Below, piece after piece: positions 1 through 10,800 of a stretch of DNA of 64,000 nt. This DNA comes from JADKAV01 sp963769435. GTDB lineage: Bacteria > Actinomycetota > Actinomycetes > S36-B12 > UBA10799. A program made the position numbers and the translations under genes. Position 1 is the stretch's first letter. Each line of letters starts with the position of its first letter. The stretch lies in NCBI GenBank assembly GCA_963769435.1, contig CAVYLN010000002.1, positions 806,001-870,000 of the forward strand. Reading direction: 5' to 3'. The notes beneath the pieces are model-generated. The model was not told the DNA's origin. It saw only the letters and a program-made list of their open reading frames with translations, and did not search any database.

Positions 1-1937
1 GCCTTGTGGATCCCCTTGACCTTGGCCAACTCGGCGCGGGTGGCGGGACGACTGCTCGCGATCCCGATCAGCACCGCGTCGGTCGCGACGAGGAAGGCGG
101 GGATGGCCTTGCCCGTCTGCTGTTTGCGGGCGGCGACCACGGTGCTGCGCCAGCCCCGCAGGTCCTCCACGAGTTCCGCCGAGATGTCACTGGGACAGGC
201 GCGACATGTCCCCATGGCCCGCTCCGCCCCGCTGCTCAGCCGCTTGCCACAGACCCGGCAGCCGGGTCGCTTCGGCGCCGCTTTGGGGGCCACCGACTGC
301 CTGCGCCGCCCTTCCGGGAGGAAGCGTGACGGCTGCCTCTGTTCGCGACGGGAACCACCACTGGCATAGGACAGTTCGAGGATGTCGCGGGCCCGGGTGA
401 CCCCGACGTAGAACAGCCGGCGCTCCTCGGCCACATCGACCATCTCACCCTGGTAGCGCAGTGGGAGACCGCCCTCGTGCAACCCCGGAATGAACACCGC
501 ATCCCACTCGAGGCCCTTGGCCGAGTGCAACGACGCCAGAGTCACCGCGGCCGCCACGGGCGCGTCGTCGTTCTCCGCCCGCTCGTCGAGATCGGCGACC
601 AGGGACTCCAGGCTCGTGTGGGTGCGCGCCAGCCCGACGATCGCGGCCAAGGACTCCCACTCCTCACGCTGCGCCTGACCCAGCGGCGGGGTCGGCGTGT
701 AGCCGACGGGTTCCAGAGCCGCCGCCACCGCGTCGACGACATCTTCCGCGCCCGGCTGCTTGGCGGCGACCCTCAGCAACGACACCGCACGCTTGACCTC
801 TGGGCGCTGCATGAACCTGGCACTTCCACGCACGGTGTACGGGATGCCTTCAGCCTGCAGTTCCCGCTCGAACCGCGCCGTGGCCGAGTTGATCCGCACC
901 AGGATCGCCACCTGTTCGGCCGGCCGGTCCTTGAGCAGTTGTTTGATGGCGGCCGCGACCCCGGCGGCTTCGGCCTGCTCGGACTCGTACACCCGCGTCT
1001 GAACATCGACCTGCGGCCCCCGGTGCGACACCAGTTGCAGCCGCTGACGTTCATCACCGGAGGAGAGCACCTTGTTCGCAAGGTCGATGATCTGGGTGGA
1101 GCACCGGTACGAACGGGTCAGTTGCAGAACCTTCGCGTCAGGCCACCGATTCCGGAACCCCAGAAGGTACTCGCTGGTCGCTCCCGCGAAGGTGTAGACG
1201 GTCTGCGACGGGTCCCCGACCACGCACAGTTCGTCACGGGTTCCCAGCCAACCCTCGATCACCTGTTGCTGCAGCGGCGAGACGTCCTGGTACTCGTCCA
1301 CCGTGAGCCACCGGCACCATTGACGCACCTGTTCGGCCATCGTGAGGTTGTCCCGGATGAGGCCGGCGTTGAGCAGAAGGATGTCCTCGAAGTCGAGCAC
1401 TCCGGCGCTGGACTTGGCGTCCTCGTAACCTTGGTAGACCTCGGGCAGTCGCTCGCCCACAACACCATCGGTCGCGACCTGGTGCGGGGCGAGCCCCACC
1501 GCCTTCGCGCGTTCGATCTCGCTGGTCACGTCCCGACGACCCGCGTCGTCGAGCCGGATCCCCACGCGCGTCAGGGCGGCGGAAACCAGGCCGATCTTGG
1601 AGGCCTGGACCCGCGGCAGTTGCCCACCGACCGCCCGCGGCCACATCCACCGCAGTTGCCGCAACGCCTCGGAGTGGACCGTCCGGACCCGGACGTCGTC
1701 GATTCCCAGCTCCCGAAGCCGCCTGCCGAACTCCCCGGCAGCCCTGGTGGTGAAGGTGACGACCAGGGTCCGGCGCGGATCCATCGCTCCGGTGGCCACG
1801 CCGTATGCCACGCGGTGGGTCAGCGCGCGCGTCTTCCCGGTACCCGCACCGGCCAGCACCGCGACCGGGCCGGAGGTCGCGACCGCCACTGCCCGCTGGT
1901 CGGGGTCCAGCGGCTGCAGGATCTCGTCGGCGTCCAC
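1..1937 (-). CDS. uvrD2: ATP-dependent DNA helicase UvrD2 (3' end cut by window edge)
   Basis: Superfamily 1A 3'-5' DNA helicase of the actinobacterial UvrD2 type, acting in DNA repair and replication. Translation from the GTG at 1937 gives Walker A AGAGTGKT at residues 29-36, the DEXX-box VDEYQD, and a conserved helicase core. Two cysteine pairs (CRVC near residue 560 and CRAC near 577) follow, then the start of an HRDC domain (ELAKVKG). That order, helicase then tetracysteine then HRDC, is diagnostic of mycobacterial UvrD2 and not of UvrD1/PcrA. About 645 codons are present and the last part of HRDC lies outside the window. It is 47 nt downstream of nudC on the same strand, matching Rv3198c-Rv3199c order. 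No break is seen in the part present. Confidence 0.93.
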   Translation of the reverse strand, partial: MDADEILQPLDPDQRAVAVATSGPVAVLAGAGTGKTRALTHRVAYGVATGAMDPRRTLVVTFTTRAAGEFGRRLRELGIDDVRVRTVHSEALRQLRWMWPRAVGGQLPRVQASKIGLVSAALTRVGIRLDDAGRRDVTSEIERAKAVGLAPHQVATDGVVGERLPEVYQGYEDAKSSAGVLDFEDILLLNAGLIRDNLTMAEQVRQWCRWLTVDEYQDVSPLQQQVIEGWLGTRDELCVVGDPSQTVYTFAGATSEYLLGFRNRWPDAKVLQLTRSYRCSTQIIDLANKVLSSGDERQRLQLVSHRGPQVDVQTRVYESEQAEAAGVAAAIKQLLKDRPAEQVAILVRINSATARFERELQAEGIPYTVRGSARFMQRPEVKRAVSLLRVAAKQPGAEDVVDAVAAALEPVGYTPTPPLGQAQREEWESLAAIVGLARTHTSLESLVADLDERAENDDAPVAAAVTLASLHSAKGLEWDAVFIPGLHEGGLPLRYQGEMVDVAEERRLFYVGVTRARDILELSYASGGSRREQRQPSRFLPEGRRRQSVAPKAAPKRPGCRVCGKRLSSGAERAMGTCRACPSDISAELVEDLRGWRSTVVAARKQQTGKAIPAFLVATDAVLIGIASSRPATRAELAKVKGIHK

Positions 1938-1984
1938 GGGACGATCCTGACACCCGGGCCCGACAACGGGGAGTGCCGGGAGGC

Positions 1985-2834
1985 TCAGCGGCTCCAGGTG
2001 TGCGGGATCGGCCGACCGAACCAGTCCGCGATCAGGTGGTGTGCCACCGAGATCCGCGGTGGGATCCGCAGGCGTCCGCCCTCGGCTTCGGTCAGGAACT
2101 CGTCACGACTGAACCAGGCGGTCGCCGCGATCTCGTCGCCGTCGGGCACCGACGGCTGGGAATCGGTGTGGGCCGTGAACGCGATCATGATCGACGAGGG
2201 GAAGGGCCACGGCTGTGTCGCGCGATAGTGCACCGCGTCCACCGGCACGCGCACCCCAGCCTCCTCCGCCACCTCCCGGACGACGGCCTGTTCGAACGTC
2301 TCCCCCGGTTCCACGAAACCCGCCAGCGTCGAGAACCACCCCTGCGGCCAGATCGACCGGCGTCCGAGCAAGGCCCGGTCCTGGTCGTCGACGACCAGCA
2401 CGATCACCGCCGGATCGGTGCGTGGAAAGTGCTCCGAACCGTCGCCGGGACATCGGCGGATCCACCCTGCGCGTTCGATCCGGGTGGGCTCTCCGCACCG
2501 GGGGCAACGGGTGTGCACCGCGTGCCAGTTGTCGAGCGCGACGGCCGTCAGCGCTGCGGACTTCTCGACCTCGGTGAGCCGGTCGGACAGAACCCGCAGT
2601 TCCTCGGCGCCGTCCGTGGCCGACCGTTGCGCGAACCACGGGATGCCCTCGGCCGTACCCAGGAACATGGCCTGATCGGGGTCGCCCGGATCCCCGGGCG
2701 TGAGGTCGCAGCCGCCCCCGGGACACCGCGATCAGGCGCCGGTCCGGGCGGTTCCACAACTCCCGTAGTCGCGACTCATCGGTGCGCACGGCTTCGTCGC
2801 GCAGGAAAAGATCCGGTTCGGCGGTGGGCCACAC
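1985..2834 (-). CDS. nudC: NAD(H) pyrophosphatase NudC (apparent frameshift)
   Basis: Nudix hydrolase that cleaves NADH to NMNH and AMP and, by family knowledge, can remove NAD caps from RNA. The intact 227-residue part holds a zinc-ribbon region (CPRCG, then RRCPGDG), the Nudix box (GFVEPGETFEQA...REVAEEAGV) and the NudC-specific SQPWPF-like segment, here TQPWPF. The N-terminal third (MWPTAEPDLFLRDE...) lies in another frame starting at ATG 2834. The two join cleanly if one base of the C5 run at 2715-2719 is removed, giving 282 residues, close to family length. The fourth zinc position (CxxC) is Asp, as I recall for other actinobacterial NudC. It is divergent from the acyltransferase and upstream of uvrD2. 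Confidence 0.9.
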
Positions 2835-2870
2835 CAGGCAACCGTAACCCCTGTGTCAGGATTGGCGAGC

Positions 2871-4043
2871 ATGGGCGATTTCATCAAGCAGCTCACCGGG
2901 GTGCGGTTCGTCGCCGCCGCCTGGGTGATGCTCTACCACTTCCAACCCGCGCTGGCCGCCAGCGGGTTGCTCGTGCCTGTCCTGCACGAGTTCCTGCGCC
3001 TGGGCTCGGTGGGCGTCGACCTGTTCTTCGCACTGTCGGGCTTCATCCTCACGCACACCTACCTGACCCGTCTGGGACCCGGCCTGAGCGTGTCGGGCAG
3101 CCTGAACTTCTGGTGGCTGCGCCTGGCCAGGGTCTATCCGGTCTACTTCGTGATGCTCAACGTCGCCGGGCTCGCGGCGCTGGCGCAGGGGCTTGTGACC
3201 GGTGAGGGTCGCCGCGACTGGATGACGCTGCCCTCGTACCTCAAGCAGGTCTTCATGGTGCAGGAGTGGGGGCCGGACCCGTCGCGAGGATGGAACTTCC
3301 CGGCCTGGTCACTGTCGATGGAGTGGCTGGCCTACCTGTTCTTCCCGTTGCTCGTGCTGGTGCTGTGGCGTCTGCGGGATCGCCTTGGTCCGTGGGCCCT
3401 GGCCGGGCTCGCGTTCCTGGCGCTCACCCCTCTGCTCTACATCGGCCTGACTCGTGACGACGACCCCTTCCTCGTGCAGGGCTGGGCCAGCACCATCCGG
3501 ATCGCCACGGAGTTCACCGCGGGCAGTCTCACCTACCTGGCCGTGCGCAAGTGGCAGCACAGCCCCACCGCGGGCAAGACCGCAGCTGCCCTGGCGTGGG
3601 TTGTCCCGGTCGCGATCCTGGCCATCGCCGTGATCATGGGCAACATCGACGCCCTGCAATGGGAGGGGCTGCCCGACGAGGCGCCCCGAGGTTATGTCGT
3701 GATCATCCCGCTGCTGGTGTTGTGGCTGGGAGCGCTGGCGTTGAGCCACGGTCGCCCGTCCAAGTTCCTCAGCACACACACGCTGGTCGTCGGAGGATTC
3801 ATCTCCTACTCGCTGTATCTCATTCACATCGTCTGGTACGGGTTGTGGCGCGCGGGAATGGACGTGGTCGGAATCGACGGCGGACCTCTGTATCTGCTCA
3901 GCACCTTGTTCCTCATCGCATCGACGGTCGGGCTCGCCTACCTGATGTGGCACCGGGTGGAGGAGCCGGCACGGGAGTGGATGCGCAGCAAGGTCGGGGT
4001 GCGGAAGGTGCCGACCGAGGAAGCCGGCGAACGCACCACATGA
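2871..4043 (+). CDS. Acyltransferase family 3 (OafA/YrhL-like) membrane protein
   Basis: Integral membrane O-acyltransferase of about 390 residues with roughly ten hydrophobic segments. The N-terminal family signature is clear: LTGVRFVAAAWVMLYHF, with the catalytic-type His in LYHF, then GVDLFFALSGFIL and the Arg-rich WLRLARVYPVYF. Such proteins move acyl groups onto cell-surface sugars or lipids; the acceptor cannot be told here. I chose ATG 2871, which has AGGA nine bases upstream, over the in-frame GTG at 2853. Its stop overlaps the next ATG (ATGA), so it is translationally coupled to the endonuclease/phosphatase-family gene. Confidence 0.88.
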   Translation: MGDFIKQLTGVRFVAAAWVMLYHFQPALAASGLLVPVLHEFLRLGSVGVDLFFALSGFILTHTYLTRLGPGLSVSGSLNFWWLRLARVYPVYFVMLNVAGLAALAQGLVTGEGRRDWMTLPSYLKQVFMVQEWGPDPSRGWNFPAWSLSMEWLAYLFFPLLVLVLWRLRDRLGPWALAGLAFLALTPLLYIGLTRDDDPFLVQGWASTIRIATEFTAGSLTYLAVRKWQHSPTAGKTAAALAWVVPVAILAIAVIMGNIDALQWEGLPDEAPRGYVVIIPLLVLWLGALALSHGRPSKFLSTHTLVVGGFISYSLYLIHIVWYGLWRAGMDVVGIDGGPLYLLSTLFLIASTVGLAYLMWHRVEEPAREWMRSKVGVRKVPTEEAGERTT

Positions 4044-4840
4044 CCTTGCGGGTCGGCAGCTACAACATCCTGCATGGAATGCGGGTGCTCGGTGGCGCCC
4101 AGGAGCGCGACGACGCCGCGCTGCGCGAGAGCGTGGCACAACTCGACGTCGATGTGCTCGGCCTGCAGGAGGTGGACGCGGGGCAGGAACGCAGCGGCAT
4201 GGTGGACCAGACCGCCGCAGCGGCCGCGGCGCTGGGAGCCGATCACTGGCGGTTCATCCCCACGGTGGTGGGCACGCCAGGTCCGGGCGCGAGCTTCCGC
4301 CCCAGCACGTCAGCCGATATCGAGGAGTCGATCCGCGGGGAGTCGACCCACCCCCTGTACGGGGTCGGGCTGGTCAGCCGGATCCCCGTGCGGCAGTGGC
4401 ACCACCTCGTGATGGACCCCGCCCGGATCACGATGCCGCTGCTGGTCCCGGGCAACCCCAAGCCGAGGATGCTCAGGGTCCCTGACGAGCCCCGCGCGGT
4501 GGTCGCCGCCGTCCTGGACCTGCCAACTCCCGTGACCGTGGCCACCGCACATCTGTCCTTCGTCCCGTTCTTCAACGTGGGACAACTGCGCCGGGTCAAG
4601 CAGTGGCTCTCGGACCTCCCCCGGCCTCTCATCCTGGCCGGGGACTTCAACCTGCCCGGCAGGATCCCCAGCCGGGTGACCGGCTGGGGGGAGGCGGAGC
4701 TGGGAGCGACCTACCCTGTGTTCAAACCGCGAGTACAGTTCGACCACATCCTGTCCGACGGCTTGGCGGCTCGGTCTGCTCAAGTGCATGCCCTGCCGGT
4801 GTCGGATCACTGCGCAGTGACAGCGACGTTCGCCCTGTGA
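4040..4840 (+). CDS. Endonuclease/exonuclease/phosphatase family protein
   Basis: Mg-dependent hydrolase of the EEP superfamily (DNase I, exonuclease III and inositol phosphatase fold), 266 residues. Visible catalytic motifs are SYNILHG near the N-terminus, LQEVDAG (metal-binding Glu), LAGDFNLP (Asp/Asn) and the terminal SDHCAVTATF (catalytic His). No signal peptide or membrane segment is seen. The ATG at 4040 overlaps the acyltransferase stop. The 3' end overlaps the convergent adnB 3' end by 34 bases. The substrate (nucleic acid or a phosphoester metabolite or lipid) is not decided by sequence. Confidence 0.88.
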   Translation: MTLRVGSYNILHGMRVLGGAQERDDAALRESVAQLDVDVLGLQEVDAGQERSGMVDQTAAAAAALGADHWRFIPTVVGTPGPGASFRPSTSADIEESIRGESTHPLYGVGLVSRIPVRQWHHLVMDPARITMPLLVPGNPKPRMLRVPDEPRAVVAAVLDLPTPVTVATAHLSFVPFFNVGQLRRVKQWLSDLPRPLILAGDFNLPGRIPSRVTGWGEAELGATYPVFKPRVQFDHILSDGLAARSAQVHALPVSDHCAVTATFAL

Positions 4841-7800
4841 TCCCCGGATCCGAGCATCTCGGCGAGGGTGTCCAGACCTGGTAGTTGCGGGCGGACGATC
4901 GTCGCGTCGCGCACGTACACGAACGCAGTGAGCACCTGCTCGGGTGCGACCCCGACCCGCCGGGCCCATCCCAGGCGGTACACCGCCAACTGCGCAGGAT
5001 CAGAGACCTGCGCCCGGGTGGTCTTCCAGTCCACGACCTCCCATGTCCCATCGGGATGACGGAACACCGCGTCGATGATCCCCCGTACGGTCAGGCCCGC
5101 GATCTGGACGGTCACCTCGGTTTCGGAGGCCACCGGGGTCATGCGTGCGTACTGCGTCCGCCGATACCCCTCGATCAGTTCTGTCAGGTCGCCGTCAGCG
5201 CGCTGAGCGTCCTCGGCGAGCTCCCAATCGGGCAGCAGCGACAACTGCTGGTGTGACGCCGCCACCCATTCATGGAAGGCAGTTCCGCGCCGCGCCGCCA
5301 CCGACGACACCTTGGGCATCGGCCGGGCGAGATCGAGGGCCAGTGCCTGCGGGTCCTGGGTCGCCCGCATCAGTGTGGAAGCACTGATCACGGGCGGCAT
5401 GTCGACCTGCGCGGTGGGCAGTGACTGCTCGAACTCCCGCTCGATGACCGCGTCGATGTCCGCGTCCATCCGGGCGAGCTTCGCGGACTCCTCAAGGGTG
5501 AGCGCCTGATCCCCGGCGACAGGGTCGGCGATTGAGACGAACACGGGGTCGGCCGCCGGCCAGTCGACGTCACCGGCGCTGTCCCCGGGGCCCTCATCGG
5601 ACGGCTGATCGCACCAGGTGTCGACCTGGACCGCGTCCAGTTGCCTGCTCGCCAGCAGATATGCGCTGGGGGCCCCCTTGCGGCCCCCGGGCGACCACCA
5701 GTGGCCCGACACGAACAACTCCTCACGCGCGCGTGTCAGCGCGACGTATGCGAGTCGGTTCTCCTCCCAGGCGTCATGACGCTTGTACTGCTCCTTCAGC
5801 GCGAGCGCCGCCGACTTGAACCCGTCCGGGAACCCACCGCCACCCATCCCCCATCCCGGCAGGGATGGCAGGCGCGAGCGATCGCCCCGCAGGGGATAGG
5901 GCAGCGCTTTGTAGTTCGTGGTCCACAACGGCCTCCCCTGCGATGAGGGGAAGACACCGTCGCGCAGCGCCGGCACGAAAACACAGTCCCACTCGAGCCC
6001 CTTCGCCCGGTGGACCGTCATGACCCGCACCGCCCGGCCCCGTATGGGGAAGTCCGTGTCCGGCGTCTCGTCGAGGTGCTCGGCGAAGTCCAGCCACCGC
6101 AGGAAGGCGGCGACGGACGGATCGTCGTGTGAAGCACGGTATCCGGAGATCACGTCGAACAGCCCCGCAACGGCATCTGTGCGCGATTGCGGGTCCGGCC
6201 CCAGCCTGATCTCCACGGCGAGGCCGCTGATCTCGATCACACGGTGGGCGGCCTCCTCGATCCCCGCGACCAGCGCGGGACGCATCGCATCGAGTTCGGC
6301 CGTGAACTCCGCCAGCCGACAGCGCGCTTCATCGCTGACCTGTGGGCCCGGGTCGTAGACGGCGTCCAGCAGGCTGACGACATCCACCGGGTCCACCTCG
6401 GCCACCGCGGCCCGCACCGAATCCTCGAATCCCGCATCGGGTGTGGGAGCGCCGCCCACGAGGTGTTGAGCGCGCGCGCCCAGGACAGCGAGGTCGGACG
6501 GGCCGATCCGCCACCGCGCGCCAGTCAGCAACCGCACCAGGGCCCCGTTGTCGGCGGACTCCAGGACCCGGAGCAGACTCAGGACCTCCACGACCTCGGG
6601 CAGGTTCAGCAGTGATCCCAGGGATGCGGCGGCGGTGGGGATCCCCGCCTCCCGCAACGCCGCGGCGACCAACCGCACGTATTCGTTGGTGCGGCAGAGA
6701 ACGGCGATCTCATCCGGACACCTACCCGCCTGGATCTGCGCGGCGACCCGCGTCACCAGCCATTCGATCTCACCGGACCAGTCGTCGAACAGCGCCGCGG
6801 TGACACCTCCGGTCTCCTCGGTCCCAGGCCGCAGAACCTGCACATCCCGGTGCTGGGCCCTTACTTCGGCCGCCACCTCGTTGGCGACGTCGAGGATCAT
6901 CGAACCGGATCTACGGTTGATGCTCAGCGTTGTGGTTCCCGCCGTGCCGCGAGGCGTGCGGAAATGCTCCGGGAAGGAGTCGATGTTCGCGACCGAGGCA
7001 CCGCGCCACCCGTAGATCGCCTGCAGCGGGTCACCCACCGCGGTCAGCGGATGCCCGTCGCCGAACAGGTTCTGCAGGATCATCCGCTGTGCCACGGATG
7101 TGTCCTGGTATTCGTCGACGAGCACCACCCGGAACTGCTCCCGCACCTGCTCCCGGACATGGGCCAGGCCCGAAACCCGTACCGCCAGACGCATCAGGTC
7201 GGCGAAACTCACCACTGCTCTGGTGGCGCGGTCCGCCCTGACCTCCTCCACCACACGAGAGGCGAGGATCCGTTTGCGGGCCGCGTCCCGGGCGTCTCGC
7301 GCCTCCACACCCGCAAGATCGGCCAGCGTGTCGATCAGCCGCTGGTCGTGCGCCCGGAGTGCGGCCGGATCCACCAGGTGCTCGGACATCTCTTCGTCGA
7401 GTGCCTGCACACGATCGCTGACCGTGCGGATCGTGGCGGTGTCCATCTGTTCGCAGTCGACCTGGCTGCGGGCCACAGCCCGATAGGTGCCGACGGCCAG
7501 GTCGGTGGGGCTGAGCAGGCCGGCCGACGGCTCGGCGCCGATCAGCAGCGCCCACTGGGACAGCAGATCCATCGCGAAACCGTGGTAGGTGCTGACCGTG
7601 GGATCGGGTGGTGACTCCTCCTGCGGTTCCCGGACCCGCGCGAGCAGTTCCCGTATCCGAGTGCCCAGTTCACCGGCCGCCTTGTTGGTGAAAGTGAGTC
7701 CCAGCACCTCCCCGGCCGACACCTGACCCGTGGCCACCAGCCATACGACACGCGCTGACATGACCGCGGTCTTGCCGCACCCGGCCCCGGCCAGAATGAG

Positions 7801-7890
7801 CATGGGACCGTCCATCGGTGCACTGATCGCCGCCCACTGCTCATCGCTGGGCGGGAAACCAAGGACCTCCCCGAGGCGCTGCCGGTTCAT
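4807..7890 (-). CDS. adnB: ATP-dependent helicase-nuclease subunit AdnB
   Basis: UvrD-like SF1 helicase fused to a RecB-family nuclease, 1027 residues, uninterrupted. Walker A AGAGCGKT lies at residues 34-41; VDEYQDTS and GDPLQAIYGWRGA follow. The C-terminal PD-(D/E)XK nuclease is marked by GTAFHEW, then GIIDAVF and VVDWKTTRAQ (near residue 954), then a Q/Y motif (LAVYRLGW). In mycobacteria AdnAB is the heterodimer that resects double-strand breaks, with AdnB as the lead motor. Assignment as AdnB rests on this architecture and on order (adnA-adnB-nudC-uvrD2). The ATG at 7890 overlaps the adnA stop by 4 nt, so production of the two subunits is coupled. Confidence 0.92.
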   Translation of the reverse strand: MNRQRLGEVLGFPPSDEQWAAISAPMDGPMLILAGAGCGKTAVMSARVVWLVATGQVSAGEVLGLTFTNKAAGELGTRIRELLARVREPQEESPPDPTVSTYHGFAMDLLSQWALLIGAEPSAGLLSPTDLAVGTYRAVARSQVDCEQMDTATIRTVSDRVQALDEEMSEHLVDPAALRAHDQRLIDTLADLAGVEARDARDAARKRILASRVVEEVRADRATRAVVSFADLMRLAVRVSGLAHVREQVREQFRVVLVDEYQDTSVAQRMILQNLFGDGHPLTAVGDPLQAIYGWRGASVANIDSFPEHFRTPRGTAGTTTLSINRRSGSMILDVANEVAAEVRAQHRDVQVLRPGTEETGGVTAALFDDWSGEIEWLVTRVAAQIQAGRCPDEIAVLCRTNEYVRLVAAALREAGIPTAAASLGSLLNLPEVVEVLSLLRVLESADNGALVRLLTGARWRIGPSDLAVLGARAQHLVGGAPTPDAGFEDSVRAAVAEVDPVDVVSLLDAVYDPGPQVSDEARCRLAEFTAELDAMRPALVAGIEEAAHRVIEISGLAVEIRLGPDPQSRTDAVAGLFDVISGYRASHDDPSVAAFLRWLDFAEHLDETPDTDFPIRGRAVRVMTVHRAKGLEWDCVFVPALRDGVFPSSQGRPLWTTNYKALPYPLRGDRSRLPSLPGWGMGGGGFPDGFKSAALALKEQYKRHDAWEENRLAYVALTRAREELFVSGHWWSPGGRKGAPSAYLLASRQLDAVQVDTWCDQPSDEGPGDSAGDVDWPAADPVFVSIADPVAGDQALTLEESAKLARMDADIDAVIEREFEQSLPTAQVDMPPVISASTLMRATQDPQALALDLARPMPKVSSVAARRGTAFHEWVAASHQQLSLLPDWELAEDAQRADGDLTELIEGYRRTQYARMTPVASETEVTVQIAGLTVRGIIDAVFRHPDGTWEVVDWKTTRAQVSDPAQLAVYRLGWARRVGVAPEQVLTAFVYVRDATIVRPQLPGLDTLAEMLGSGDHRANVAVTAQ

Positions 7891-10800
7891 GGCCGCACCT
7901 CCCCGCCCCGTGGATCCGCCGGGCAGGAAGTGGCCACCACACAGGTGCGGCACCAGGGACCCGGTCGGGCGTGCGCGAGTTCGGCACGGATCCCGGCGAC
8001 GGTGGACTCCAGAATCGGTCCGACCCACTCGGGCACATCCTCGGTCTCCTGACGCAGAATCTTGGCTCCCGGCTGCTGCTGTCCGCGCGGAGGGTCATGG
8101 CGCAGGAACAGCAACTGCGCGACCGCCCGGCCCTGTTCCCCGAGGCCGCCGAGTTCCGCGACCCACCGGTACAGGCCCATCTGGATGTGCGATGCGGCTT
8201 CGGCCTTCGTAACGGTCTTCCCGGTCTTGAAGTCCGTGATGACCAGTTGGCCGGCCTCGCGGTCGACGCGATCGGCCTTGCCGACCACTCGCAGGGTCTC
8301 CCCGGACGGCAGTTCCAGGCATGTGTCGAACGGCACTTCGGCTCCCACGAATTCCCCCGGGGTGTTCCGCATCCACGTCAACAACCGGCGTGTGGCCGCA
8401 AGTGCCTGTGTACGTTCGTACCGGGCCTGCCACCCCGGCTCGTAGCCCACGGCGTGCCATACCCCGTCCAGGACCTCGTTCACCCGATCCTCGTCCGGCT
8501 CGAGATCACCGGCAGCGATCGCCTGGGCACAGAGGTGCAGGAGGTTGCCGAAGGCGACACTTGTGCTGGCAGGAGCAGCGGTCCGCACCCGCTTCTCGAA
8601 GAACCACCGCCTCGGGCACTGCACATATCCCTGGACCCCGGACGCCGAAACAGGCAACGGTTCCGACGGGTCGTACCAGGGGGTCTCGTTGACCGTCCAC
8701 TCTCGATGGCCCCACCACCGGCTCGCGCGCGCCCAGGGGAAGATCTCCTGGCCCCGTGAGTCCTCGGTCCGGGAGAGCGCCTGGAGCCTCTGCCAGACCG
8801 CGTCCCGCATCGCCGGCGATGACTGCGGATCGGCGAGCGCCTGTCGCAGACCGGCCACCACCCCGACCGGGGTCAGCGGACGGTGCGGCCGCCCGTGCAC
8901 CTCGGTGACCCCGTCGTCACCGGCTGCGAGAGCGACGAACGGTGAGGGAGTCGGCCCATCCTCCACAGTGCTTCTGACCGCGGTGATGAGCAACGCCGCG
9001 GACGCCCGAGTGCAGGCCACGAAGAACAGGCGGCGCTCATCGAGCAACTGCTGCTCCCGCCAGGCCCCCGGGGATGATTCGGAACCGCCAGTCGGATCCC
9101 CCGAACAGGCGTGGGGCGCGCGCGCAGGTCCGGCCACGTTCCCTCCTGCACGCCGGAGACCACCACCAACGGCCACTGGCTCCCCTTGGCCCGATGAGCG
9201 GTGAGTAGGCGCACGGCATCCCGGTTCCAGGTCTTCTGCACGTTCGGGGCGGCCGGGATGGCCTGCTCATCGAGTTGGTGCAGGAACTCCCCCACAGAAC
9301 GCACCGACTCGAACGCCAGATCCATCTGCTCGGCGTGGTCGAACAGTTCCATGACGGCGTCGAGGCTCTGATTCGCCTCCCGGGCCCTCCGGCCCCCACC
9401 GAGCGCGTCGCGGCGCAACCGGTCGGGCCATCGGGTCGACCGCCACACCAGATCCAGGACCTGCGCGGGCGGGGTGTTACGCCCTACCGCGTCGGCCACC
9501 CGCTCGAGCAGTCGGCCCATGTCCAGAACCGGCCGTGCGAGGTCCGGGTCCACATCGGCGAGCAGGTCCGGGTCGCGCAGACAGTCGACGACGAGTTCCG
9601 AGGACGCCGGTGGCGCGGGGTCGGTGACCCGCTGTCGGAGCAACCGGCCCAGCCTCGAGACCCGTCGGGCGTCCAGTCCGCCCAGCGGCGAGCACAGCAG
9701 ATCCCTTGCGCGCTCCCCCGTCAGTCCGCCGTCGACACCTGCGCCCGCTCTGAGCACGTCGAGCAACGGCCGCACCGCCGGGGACAGGGCCAGTGGGATG
9801 TCATCCCGGGCGATCTCCGTGGGGATTCCCGCCGATACGAGTGCGCGTTGCAGCGCGGGGAGATCACGCTGTCCGGACCGCACCAGCACTGCCATCTCGG
9901 ACCACCCGAGCCGCAGCCCAGGGAAGACCTCGGACTTGCCCGAGCGGACGCGGCGCAGGACGTCGGCGATGTGGTCGGCCTGCGCCGACTCCGACTCATA
10001 GACACGCACGGCCACACTGCCGTGCGACAGTCCCCAAGGGCTCGGGGCTGCGATGGGCACGGACCTGATCTGCCGCCACTCCCGACAGTGCGCTGCGGGG
10101 CACCACCCGACGTGCGACCTCCGCGATGGCCGGACCGAACCGCCGGGTGGACCGCAACGTGACCGTACGGCACTGTGGGGCGGCGAACTCGTCGCCGAAG
10201 CGGAGGATCCCGTCGGCGTCGGCACCGCGGAACCCGTAGATGGACTGGTCCGGGTCGCCGACGGCGATCACATCGGCGCCGTGGGCGCACAGCCTCCGGA
10301 GCAACGCCACCTGCGCCGGGTCCGTGTCCTGGTACTCGTCGACGAAGATCGACCGGAGGTCCGTGACCCCTGGCACCGGGTGTTCGTCCAGCATCGCCGT
10401 GGCGCGGCGGATCAGCTCGGCGTAGTCGACAGCGCCGGCCAGTCCGATGATGTCCAAGTACTCCCCGTACACGTGCGCCGCGGCCGCGACGATCGGATCC
10501 GAGCTGACGACGTCCCCCGGGGCCAGACCCAGGGCTTGGGCCCGGGAGATGAAGACCCGCAGCTGTTCGGTCAGGCCCCGACTGGTGCGTGCCTGCTCGA
10601 GTTGCGCAGGCAGGTGGGCGGACGTGCGAACGATCTCCCGCAGGATCGACTCCTGCTCGGGGGCGCCCATCAGCCGCAGGTCCGGCCGGTGCGCCCGCAG
10701 CAGTCGGTAGGCCAGCGAATGGAACGTCGTGGCCACCGGGGTCGGATGTTCACCGCTCGTGAGGCGCCGGCGCAATTCGGCCGCCGCCAACCGGCCGTAG

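Noticed and set aside
477..2228. 583-codon open frame on the plus strand opposite uvrD2
   Set aside because: It is antisense to a clearly conserved helicase, has no recognisable domain, and long antisense frames are expected with GC-rich third codon positions.
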